In this document: one piece after another, positions 24,027 to 31,405 of the stretch | Position numbering within the stretch: the stretch's first letter is position 1 | Layout of the letters: every line of letters begins with the position of its first letter | NCBI GenBank assembly: GCA_964386925.1 | Contig: CAYLUU010000011.1 | Span: 1 to 35,274, forward strand | Length of the DNA stretch: 35,274 nucleotides | Reading direction: 5' to 3' | Origin: CAG-791 sp964386925 | GTDB lineage: Bacteria; Bacillota; Clostridia; Lachnospirales; Lachnospiraceae | Program-made: the position numbers and the translations under genes | Notes under the pieces: model-generated | What the model saw: only the letters and a program-made list of their open reading frames with translations | Told to the model about the DNA's origin: nothing | The model's database searches: none

Positions 24027-25979
24027 ATGACAGCAAAGGCGAAAGACAACTGGATACAGAAATGGCTGCGGGCTGCCGGCGAGTGCCAGAAGCCGCTGGA
24101 ACGATACGTGTTCCCGGTGGTGCTGCTCTTGTGGCCGCTGTGGGGCGCCTGGAGCGGCGTGGATGTCAGTGATGCCGGTTACAGCCTGGCCAACTACGAA
24201 TTCCTGCACAGCGGAATGTGGTATTACGCAACCTTCCTGGCGAACAAGGTGGGAGCTTTGCTGATGGCTCTTCCAGGAGGCGGCGGGCTGTGTGCGATGA
24301 ATCTGAAGACGGCACTGCTGATCTCGGCGGCGGCGCTGGCGGCCTATCGGAACCTGCAGCGGCTGATGCCGGGATGGATGGTGTTCCTGGGCGAGGTGCT
24401 GGCAATCTCGGTGTTCTGGTGCCCGATGGTAATTCTCTATAACGTGTTGTCGTATGTGCTGCTGACCTTTGCATGCCTTTGCCTGTTCCGGGCAGAGAGC
24501 GGGATCCCGCGAAAGCGCAGCTGGTATGTTGCGGCTGGTATTTTCCTCGGATTGAATGTATTCGTTCGGTTCTCCAATATCCTGCAGGTGGTGCTGATCC
24601 TGGCAGTCTGGGCCGGAGAACTGTGGTCTCACCGAAGGCTCGAGACAACGCTTCGGGATACGGGAGCCTGCATTCTGGGGTATGTCATCGGCGGCGGCTG
24701 CGGATTCCTGTGGACGGTTGCAGACGGCGGCGTGACCGCATGGTTTCAGGCCATTCTGGACCTCATGGGAATCGGCGGAGATTATACCTTTTCGGAGATG
24801 ATGCGGACAACGCTGGATGCGTATCAATCCGCATTGACATGGGTTCTCATCATGCTGGCCTGTGTGATTGCAGGGGTGTTCTTCTATGCAATGCCGATCC
24901 TAAGGAACCAACGGCATGTGAAGCATGGAATCTATCTTCTGGGCATTGCAGTTCTCATCCGTGTGTTCTGGGGACGCGGCGCCTTTACCGTGAACTACCA
25001 GGATTACTGGTGCATGTTCAACTGGGTAATGATGTTCCTGATTCTGTCCATCGGATTGGATGTCATCGGAATTTGCGGCGGATTCGGTGCGACAACGGAT
25101 GAGCGGTTTCTTTCGGCACTTTCGCTGCTGCTCATTCTGATTCTGCCTTTTGGATCCAACAACTACACGTTCCCGATCCTGCTGGATCTGTTCCTGATTG
25201 CGCCGTTTACACTGTGGATGTTCCGTAGGATCTGGCAGGAATTCCGCTGGGAGGAGCTGCATTATCCATGGCAGGCGATGGCAATGGCGCTGATTCTGGT
25301 GACGATGGTGCAGGGAATTCTGTTTCATGGGAATTATTCCTTCCGGGACGGAACCGATGGGACGAAGCGAATGACCACCATCGAGGGCGTGCCGAACGCC
25401 GTGGGAATGGCAACGACGGAGCAGAATGCCGAGGAGCTGGAAGGGATGTACACGTATCTGGCAGAGAATGATCTGACAGAGCGAACGCTCTTAACCTACG
25501 GAGATGCGCCGGGACTGTCCTACCTGTTCGATATGGAACCGGGGCTGTCGACAGCGTGGCCGGATCTGGCCAGCTATTCCGAGGACCTGTTCCTGGAGGA
25601 AATTACAGAGCTGTCAGGAGTGGCACTGACAGGCCGCACCGATGAGCTGCCGGTGGTGATCATCCGGCACGATGACGATCATCCGTATTCGGAGAATGAA
25701 CTGCAGACGCTGCGGCAGCAGCTGGAGAAAGCACGTGCAGCAGTGGCGGAAGAGACAGCTGCCTTGGAATTCACGTCAGCAAGCGGCGATACGGAATTGG
25801 AAGCAGACGGCGCAAATGATCTGACGAACGAGGCACAGGAGAGCGTGGATGAAACGGCTCTTCCGATGGGCAGTCAGGAGAAGCGCAAGGCAGCATATCT
25901 GGAAGAGTTTCTCGAAGAGGCCGGGTATCGGACCTGCTATGAGAACGCACACTACATGATCAAGGTTGCAGTGAGGTGA
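24027..25979 (+). CDS. Large polytopic membrane protein, GT-C-like
   Basis: A 650-residue protein with about twelve membrane helices in residues 25-435 and a soluble C-terminal part (about 440-650). The first outside loop, after helix 1, carries VDVSDAGYSLANYEF; an acidic residue pair at this place is the usual mark of GT-C glycosyltransferases, which take sugars from polyprenyl-phosphate donors outside the membrane. The C-terminal part has an Ala/Glu-rich coiled segment (LRQQLEKARAAVAEETAAL) and ends EEAGYRTCYENAHYMIKV. I cannot name a precise family. ATG 24027 has only a weak GGGA upstream. It is the first gene of the cluster and lies six bases before the aminotransferase gene, so the two are co-transcribed. 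Confidence 0.75.
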   Translation: MTAKAKDNWIQKWLRAAGECQKPLERYVFPVVLLLWPLWGAWSGVDVSDAGYSLANYEFLHSGMWYYATFLANKVGALLMALPGGGGLCAMNLKTALLISAAALAAYRNLQRLMPGWMVFLGEVLAISVFWCPMVILYNVLSYVLLTFACLCLFRAESGIPRKRSWYVAAGIFLGLNVFVRFSNILQVVLILAVWAGELWSHRRLETTLRDTGACILGYVIGGGCGFLWTVADGGVTAWFQAILDLMGIGGDYTFSEMMRTTLDAYQSALTWVLIMLACVIAGVFFYAMPILRNQRHVKHGIYLLGIAVLIRVFWGRGAFTVNYQDYWCMFNWVMMFLILSIGLDVIGICGGFGATTDERFLSALSLLLILILPFGSNNYTFPILLDLFLIAPFTLWMFRRIWQEFRWEELHYPWQAMAMALILVTMVQGILFHGNYSFRDGTDGTKRMTTIEGVPNAVGMATTEQNAEELEGMYTYLAENDLTERTLLTYGDAPGLSYLFDMEPGLSTAWPDLASYSEDLFLEEITELSGVALTGRTDELPVVIIRHDDDHPYSENELQTLRQQLEKARAAVAEETAALEFTSASGDTELEADGANDLTNEAQESVDETALPMGSQEKRKAAYLEEFLEEAGYRTCYENAHYMIKVAVR

Positions 25980-25985
25980 TGAGCA

Positions 25986-27131
25986 ATGGATATTCGAATT
26001 CCTTTTAATGTTCCGCCCTTTGTGGGTTCGGAGATGGATTACCTGCGGCAGGCCTGCGAGGTGAATCGCAAGATCTGCGGCGACGGACCGTATACCAAGC
26101 AGTGCAAGGCATGGATCGAGGAGAGAACCGGAACGGCGGAGTGCCTTTTGACGACCAGCGGCACGGACGCGCTGGAGATGGCGGCGCATCTGAGCCACCT
26201 GCAGCCCGGGGATGAAGTCATCATGCCCAGCTACACCTTCTGCTCGACTGCGGATGCCTTCGTTCTGCGCGGCGCTGTTCCGGTGTTCGTGGACATTCGG
26301 CCGGATACCATGAATCTGGATGAGCAGAAGATTGAGGACGCCATCACAGAGAAAACAAAAGCGATCGTTGCCGTCCATTATGCGGGCGTTGCCTGCGAAA
26401 TGGATACCATTATGGACATTGCAAGGCGGCATAATCTGATCGTTGTGGAGGATGCGGCGCAGGGTGTCATGAGCAGCTACAAGGGCAAAGCACTCGGCAA
26501 CATCGGAGATTTCGGCTGCTATTCCTTCCATGAGACCAAGAACTATTCCATGGGCGAGGGCGGAGCCATTCTGATCCGGGATCGGGAGCGTATCGATGAA
26601 GCGGAGATCCTGCGGGAGAAAGGAACCAACCGCAGCCAGTTCTACCGAGGCCAGATCGACAAATACACCTGGGTGGATTACGGCAGCTCCTTCCTGCCCA
26701 GTGAGCTGAATGCCGCGTACCTGATGGCACAGCTGGACCATGCTGATGAAATCAACAATGCGCGCCTTTCCAGATGGGAGCAGTATAATCGGATGCTGAC
26801 ACCGCTGGCGGAGGCTGGGAAGATCGAGCTTCCTGTCATTCCGGAGGGCTGCGTGCACAACGCACATATGTATTACATCAAGTGCAGGGATCTGGAAGAA
26901 CGCCAGGCCCTGATCGGAGCCCTGAAGGAGAAGGGAATTCTCGCGGTGTTCCATTACATTCCGCTGCATTCGAGCCCGGCCGGCAGGAAGTTCGGAAGGT
27001 TCCATGGAGAGGATGTGTATACCACGAAGGAGAGCGAGAGACTTCTGCGCCTGCCGATGTATTACTCATTGACAGAGGAAGATGTAAACGACGTGGTGGA
27101 TGTGATCGAGGCATTTTACCACGTGAAATAA
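25986..27131 (+). CDS. wecE: dTDP-4-amino-4,6-dideoxygalactose transaminase
   Basis: A 381-residue PLP enzyme of the DegT/DnrJ/EryC1 family. It follows E. coli WecE (RffA) almost motif for motif: IPFNVPPFVGSEMDYL, CGDGPYTKQC, GDEVIMPSYTF, FVDIRPDTMN, VHYAGVACEMDTIM, VVEDAAQGVMSSYKGKALG (D156), SFHETKNY with PLP lysine K185, EKGTNRSQFYRGQ and YTTKESERLLRLPM. WecE transfers an amino group from glutamate to dTDP-4-keto-6-deoxyglucose, giving dTDP-4-amino-4,6-dideoxygalactose (Fuc4N). The start follows GTGAGGTGAT. It sits between two large membrane proteins and upstream of a GNAT acetyltransferase that could finish Fuc4NAc. The rmlA and rmlB genes that would supply its substrate are not in the window. 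Confidence 0.95.
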   Translation: MDIRIPFNVPPFVGSEMDYLRQACEVNRKICGDGPYTKQCKAWIEERTGTAECLLTTSGTDALEMAAHLSHLQPGDEVIMPSYTFCSTADAFVLRGAVPVFVDIRPDTMNLDEQKIEDAITEKTKAIVAVHYAGVACEMDTIMDIARRHNLIVVEDAAQGVMSSYKGKALGNIGDFGCYSFHETKNYSMGEGGAILIRDRERIDEAEILREKGTNRSQFYRGQIDKYTWVDYGSSFLPSELNAAYLMAQLDHADEINNARLSRWEQYNRMLTPLAEAGKIELPVIPEGCVHNAHMYYIKCRDLEERQALIGALKEKGILAVFHYIPLHSSPAGRKFGRFHGEDVYTTKESERLLRLPMYYSLTEEDVNDVVDVIEAFYHVK

Positions 27132-27209
27132 GCCGAAAAGAAAACACAACGATGAAGCACCCGATCCCCATTAAGATGATGGCGGGGCAGAAAGTTTTTC
27201 CCGATATCC

Positions 27210-29447
27210 TTGAAATACCGGGTGCCAAGCGGCTTTGCAGGGAAAGCCGCAGCGGAGGCTGCAGACACGATTCGACTTTATACAGGCGGGAAACCAAAGA
27301 GCGGAGAACGTAAGATACGGGAACGACGGCTGACGGGATGGATTTGCATTCCGGCAGCTGTCCTTCTCGCATTTGCTGTGTGCAGAGGCTGGAAGGTTTA
27401 TTACGATCTGAATGATGACTCTTTGATGGCAGAGATTCTGGCAGGCAGTTACACCGGAACACCGGCGTTTCGGAATATTCAGAGCTATTATCCATTGACG
27501 CTGGTTCTGGGCGGTCTGTACCGGCTGACAAAGGCTGTGGACTGGTACGGTCTGTTCCTGCTGATCGTGCAGTATGGGTGTCTGGCGCTGGTTTGGAATC
27601 GTATTGCGAGGGCGGCATCGCAGCAGATTTCCGGACGCAAATCAGAGGGCTGCAGACAGCAGAAGGAATTGCATTACAGAGGCGCATTGCAGGAGAAGGA
27701 CTTGAGAGACCTGCGGAATGCGAAGCTGCAGGCTGCAGGTGGGATCGCGCTGACGCTGCTGACAGCCGGAAGTCTTCTCCTGTATCACTATGTGTATCTG
27801 CAGTATTCCGTGACGGTCGGCATTCTGGGGGCGACGGCCTGTGTGCTGTTCCTGACGATGAACGAGATTCGCCTTCGTGAGGTATTGCCGCCGGTTCTTC
27901 TGATCTGGCTTGGGTATCTGCTGCGGTCCGAGATGATGCTGTTCGTGGGGCCGCTGGCGGCACTGGCCTTTCTACTGCGGCTGTGTGAGCTGACGCTCCT
28001 TGACAGGACGTCAGGGGAGGCGGAATCCGTTGCCGGAGCAAGCCGGGAGACAACAAACGGCACGGAATCAGAGAGAATATCGAAACGATGGATGAGATCC
28101 GGGAATAGCGGGAATAGCGAGAAGAGAGGCTTCGTACAAGGACTGCTTCTCGTTGGCTGCCTGGTACTGCTGGGACTTAGCCTTGGGACGCTCGGGCAGA
28201 AGCTGGGATATCGGAGTGCAGAATGGAAGACCTTCCAGGAGTTGTTCGATGCCAGAACAGATCTGTATGACTTTGCCAGCATTCCGGATTATGAAGGGAA
28301 CGAAGACTTCTATGAGAGCATCGGTTTGCAGAGGGAGCAGGTAACGCTGCTGCAGAACTACAATTACGGGCTGGATGATTCCATTGATGCCGGGATCCTG
28401 CAGGCAGTGGCAGATTACGCAAAGGCACAGTATGCAGGGCAGTACAGCCTGGGAACGAGAATAAAGAATGCACTCTGGGATTACCGCGTTAGTCTGACGA
28501 CCAATGCGGAGGAGCCCTATCGGACGATTATCCTGGTATTGTATGGCTTGGTTCTGATTCGGATTGCGGCGGAATTGCTGATCGGGAGGAAGCGGAAGAG
28601 AGCTTTGCCGGGGGATAATGGTGAAGCAGTACGAGAAGAGAAAAAAGAGAAGCGCTATCTTCTGCTGCATCTGGCGGGACTGGTGCTGCTGTTCGCTGGT
28701 CGGAGCGTTCTGCTCCTGTATCTATATTACAATCATCGCCCGGTGACGAGGCTCACACACAGCGTATTCCTGTGCGAAGCGGTGATCCTGCTGTGGATGC
28801 TGACTGAGAAACGCTGCGCAGGAAATTATCCAGGTGATGACGGGAAGGCAGCTGCTGCGTTGTCAGAGAAGCCTGCAAACGAGACGGCTGAAGTCCTGCG
28901 GACGAAAGCGGAGCCGGTAACGGCGAAGGCACCTGGAAATGCATGGACCGTCCTGCAATGGGCGGCAGTGGTGATTGTTATGACTTGGGGGCTCATGCAT
29001 CAGCTGCAGCTGGTGCATGAGGAACAGGAGAGCAGGACGCAGAAAAATGCGGCCTATCAGGAGCTGCAGTCCTATGCCGGAGAACATGCGGAGAATGTGT
29101 ACCTGGTGGATGTGTATTCGACAGTGAACTTCTCAGATCGTCTGGGAGAGCCGGCAGCAGTGCCGGTGAATCTGGATCTTCTGGGCGGCTGGGCCTGCAA
29201 GAGTCCTTTGGAGCGGGAGAAGCTGCGTGTGTTGGGATTGGACGTGGATACTACGATGGAATCCGGAACAGGAGCGGCGTCCAATCTGCTGGAGCAAGGC
29301 AATGTATATGTAGCTGCCGAGACCGGAGAGAACATGGACTGGCTGGCAGAATACTACGCGGCAATGGGCGTGAACGTGCAGGTGAAGGCTGTGGACCAAA
29401 TCAGCGAGAGCTGGGTGATTTATGCGGTGACGAAATTATCAGACTGA
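27210..29447 (+). CDS. Large polytopic membrane protein, GT-C-like, uncertain start
   Basis: A protein of up to 745 residues. A first helix (about residues 44-60, WICIPAAVLLAFAV) is followed by an outside loop VYYDLNDDSLMAEILAG, whose DD pair fits the GT-C catalytic position, then about ten more helices with two long hydrophilic stretches (around 265-310 and 570-600) and a soluble C-terminus from about 610. The family is not recognised. The start is doubtful: stops at 27153 and 27174 close the frame upstream, no ATG lies near, and the TTG at 27210 has no ribosome site. A short frame from ATG 27152 ends at 27313 in another phase, so a frameshifted N-terminus is possible. It is cotranscribed with wecE. 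Confidence 0.72.
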   Translation: MKYRVPSGFAGKAAAEAADTIRLYTGGKPKSGERKIRERRLTGWICIPAAVLLAFAVCRGWKVYYDLNDDSLMAEILAGSYTGTPAFRNIQSYYPLTLVLGGLYRLTKAVDWYGLFLLIVQYGCLALVWNRIARAASQQISGRKSEGCRQQKELHYRGALQEKDLRDLRNAKLQAAGGIALTLLTAGSLLLYHYVYLQYSVTVGILGATACVLFLTMNEIRLREVLPPVLLIWLGYLLRSEMMLFVGPLAALAFLLRLCELTLLDRTSGEAESVAGASRETTNGTESERISKRWMRSGNSGNSEKRGFVQGLLLVGCLVLLGLSLGTLGQKLGYRSAEWKTFQELFDARTDLYDFASIPDYEGNEDFYESIGLQREQVTLLQNYNYGLDDSIDAGILQAVADYAKAQYAGQYSLGTRIKNALWDYRVSLTTNAEEPYRTIILVLYGLVLIRIAAELLIGRKRKRALPGDNGEAVREEKKEKRYLLLHLAGLVLLFAGRSVLLLYLYYNHRPVTRLTHSVFLCEAVILLWMLTEKRCAGNYPGDDGKAAAALSEKPANETAEVLRTKAEPVTAKAPGNAWTVLQWAAVVIVMTWGLMHQLQLVHEEQESRTQKNAAYQELQSYAGEHAENVYLVDVYSTVNFSDRLGEPAAVPVNLDLLGGWACKSPLEREKLRVLGLDVDTTMESGTGAASNLLEQGNVYVAAETGENMDWLAEYYAAMGVNVQVKAVDQISESWVIYAVTKLSD

Positions 29448-29593
29448 CAGAGAGGTACGCCGATGGTGCGCGCAGTCTTCGGCAGAGAAATGACTTCGGC
29501 TGGATCTTACGGCTGGAAATTTGGTGCGAGTTGGATGCGGATTCGGCGTACATCATGGAGCCGGAGCGGCACAGAATCGTTGGGAACAGGAAT

Positions 29594-30166
29594 ATGCTGG
29601 AACGAAATGACGAAGTACACGGGAATGCGAAGACCGAAGGACGGATTGCAGATGCGGCGGATGATAAGATCCGAATTCGACCGCTGACGCTGGAGGATTC
29701 GCAGCTCATTGTGGACTGGCGGAATAATCCGAGAGTGATGAGCCGGTATATCTATCGGGAGAAGTTCACACTGGAAGGGCAGGAACGGTATTTTCATAAG
29801 AGAGTGGAAACCGGTCAGGTGGCGCAGTTCATTGCAGAGGAGATTGCATCGGGCAAGCCCATCGGCTGCGTGGTGCTGGATGATATTCAGCCGCAGTATG
29901 CCGAGTGCGGGAACTGGATCGGTGAGGACTGGGCCATCGGAAAGGGCTACAGTGCGCGGATGATCCGGCTTGCCTGTGCATACGGCTTCCGGGAGCTGGG
30001 GCTGGAGGACATTGTGGCCAGGATCTTCGAGGACAATCCGGCATCGCTGCACAGCTACGAGAGGGCCGGATTTGAGATTGCGGGCGTGCTGCCGGCTGTG
30101 GAATGCACGGACGGCAGTCACAAGGACATGATGTTCCTGCGGTGCAGGCGGCCGAAGTCGTTATAA
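29594..30166 (+). CDS. GNAT-family N-acetyltransferase (RimJ/PseH-like)
   Basis: A 190-residue acetyl-CoA-dependent acetyltransferase. It begins its domain at IRIRPLTLEDS, has WRNNPRVMSRY typical of RimJ/RimL and PseH-type enzymes, the acetyl-CoA loop region DWAIGKGYSARMI, and the C-terminal NPASLHSYERAGF. PseH and WecD acetylate amino groups of nucleotide-linked amino sugars; next to wecE the likely substrate is dTDP-Fuc4N, giving dTDP-Fuc4NAc. This is inference from position. ATG 29594, preceded by GGGAACAGGA, is preferred to the TTG at 29531 because the earlier residues do not belong to the fold. The gap of 146 bases after the previous gene shows no clear signal. Confidence 0.85.
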   Translation: MLERNDEVHGNAKTEGRIADAADDKIRIRPLTLEDSQLIVDWRNNPRVMSRYIYREKFTLEGQERYFHKRVETGQVAQFIAEEIASGKPIGCVVLDDIQPQYAECGNWIGEDWAIGKGYSARMIRLACAYGFRELGLEDIVARIFEDNPASLHSYERAGFEIAGVLPAVECTDGSHKDMMFLRCRRPKSL

Positions 30167-30185
30167 GAGATAGAACGAGTGAGGA

Positions 30186-30205
30186 AATCGCAAAGCGCTG
30201 CGATT
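30186..30205. repeat. Small palindrome AATCGCA / TGCGATT
   Basis: AATCGCA (30186-30192) and TGCGATT (30199-30205) form a 7-bp stem with a GC-rich loop, between the acetyltransferase and glycosyltransferase genes. Similar TTTGC/GCAAA palindromes lie at 4776-4814 and 16783-16800, but whether they are related is unsure. Confidence 0.35.
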
Positions 30206-30290
30206 CGAGGATAACTGGTAAAAGACAAGCAATGCGGCAGTGATTCTGAAGTAGGATCAAAAAGGCTGCCATTATGTATTGGAGAGAAAC

Positions 30291-31274
30291 GTGGAACGAA
30301 ATGATCAAATGGAACAAACGCAACAGACGCAGCAGATGATCAGCTTTGTCATTCCCTGCTACCGTTCGGCGAAGACGCTGCCGGGGGTGGTGAAAGAGAT
30401 TGATGCAGTCATGCAGACAATTCCCTGCAGAGGCTATGAAATCATTATGGTCAATGATGGCTCCGGCGAGGAGACGAGGGACGCCATCTGGCAGCTGTGC
30501 GGGGAGGCAGGGAAGCCTTCTGCGCGCAAGGGAATTGAGCTGGCACGGAATTTCGGACAGCATGGTGCACTCATGGCAGGAATCCGACATACGAAGGGTG
30601 ATCTCGTGGTATGCCTGGACGATGACGGCCAGACACCGGCGAATGAGGTTGGAAAGCTTCTGGATGCCATTGCAGCCGGAGCGGATGTTGCCTATGCCAG
30701 CTACGAGCACAAGGAGCATTCGGCGTTCCGGAATTTCGGCAGCTGGGTGAATGAGAAGATGCTGGAGCACATGCTGGACAAGCCAAAGGAGCTGTATGTC
30801 AGCAGTTATTTTGTCATGCGGCGGTTTGTGGCTGATGAGGTGCTGCGGTATGAGAATTCCTATCCGTACTTGCTGGGACTCGTGCTGCGGAGCACGAAGC
30901 ACATCGTGAACGTGCCGGTGAATCATCGCAGACGCGAGGTGGGCAGCAGCGGATATACACTGGGGAAGCTCCTGGGACTTTGGATGAATGGCTTTACGGC
31001 CTTTTCCATTAAGCCGCTTCGGATCGGAACGGCCATCGGAGCCGGCTGCGCAGGTATTGCATTTCTCTATGCGATTTATACAGTGCTGAAAAAGCTCGTG
31101 AATCCGGCTGTCCCGGTGGGCTTCTCGGCGCTGATGACGGCCATTGTCTTCTTCGGCGGGATGATGCTCCTGATGCTGGGGCTCGTGGGCGAATACGTCG
31201 GCCGGACGTACATCAGTGCCAACAATGCGCCGCAGTACGTGATCCGCGAAGAGACTGCGGAGGAAGAGCTGTGA
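30291..31274 (+). CDS. GtrB/ArnC-type polyprenyl-phosphate glycosyltransferase (GT2)
   Basis: A 327-residue family 2 glycosyltransferase of the dolichol-phosphate-mannose-synthase type. The GT-A domain shows ISFVIPCYRSAKTL, MVNDGSGEET, ELARNFGQHGALMAG and the metal-binding CLDDDGQTP (D110-D112). Two membrane helices near the C-terminus (about residues 245-270 and 282-305) are typical of GtrB, ArnC and PgtB-like enzymes, which load a sugar from a nucleotide onto undecaprenyl phosphate on the inner face. The loaded sugar would feed the GT-C-like proteins of this cluster. GTG 30291 is chosen because GGAGAG lies six bases upstream; a TTG at 30279 is in frame but lacks a site. The sugar used is not determined. 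Confidence 0.92.
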   Translation: MERNDQMEQTQQTQQMISFVIPCYRSAKTLPGVVKEIDAVMQTIPCRGYEIIMVNDGSGEETRDAIWQLCGEAGKPSARKGIELARNFGQHGALMAGIRHTKGDLVVCLDDDGQTPANEVGKLLDAIAAGADVAYASYEHKEHSAFRNFGSWVNEKMLEHMLDKPKELYVSSYFVMRRFVADEVLRYENSYPYLLGLVLRSTKHIVNVPVNHRRREVGSSGYTLGKLLGLWMNGFTAFSIKPLRIGTAIGAGCAGIAFLYAIYTVLKKLVNPAVPVGFSALMTAIVFFGGMMLLMLGLVGEYVGRTYISANNAPQYVIREETAEEEL

Positions 31275-31280
31275 TTGGCC

Positions 31281-31356
31281 GCCTGCTGATTGCAATCGTG
31301 AACTCGTCCGCGAAGCGTCCGATTCGCGTTGAAATCGTCGGGGGCTGAGCAGATAT
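31281..31356 (+). repeat. Intergenic palindromic repeat, family A, copy 4
   Basis: It has GCCTGCTGATTGCAATCGTG, then CTCGTCCGCGAAGCGTCCGA, then GTTGAAATCGTC and a final GCTGAGCAGATATA. The central part matches copy 3 closely. It lies in the 131-base gap between the glycosyltransferase and the ligase-like gene, immediately after the stop codon. Confidence 0.8.
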
Positions 31357-31405
31357 ATTCGGGAAAATTTGACACTGGTATCACCATGTGAAAGGTAAGA
31401 ACAGC

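Noticed and set aside
29463..29687. A 74-codon frame starting ATG 29463 before the acetyltransferase
   Set aside because: It has a GAGAGG-like site but no recognisable content, overlaps the acetyltransferase in another phase and has a composition like random sequence; the acetyltransferase frame explains the region better.
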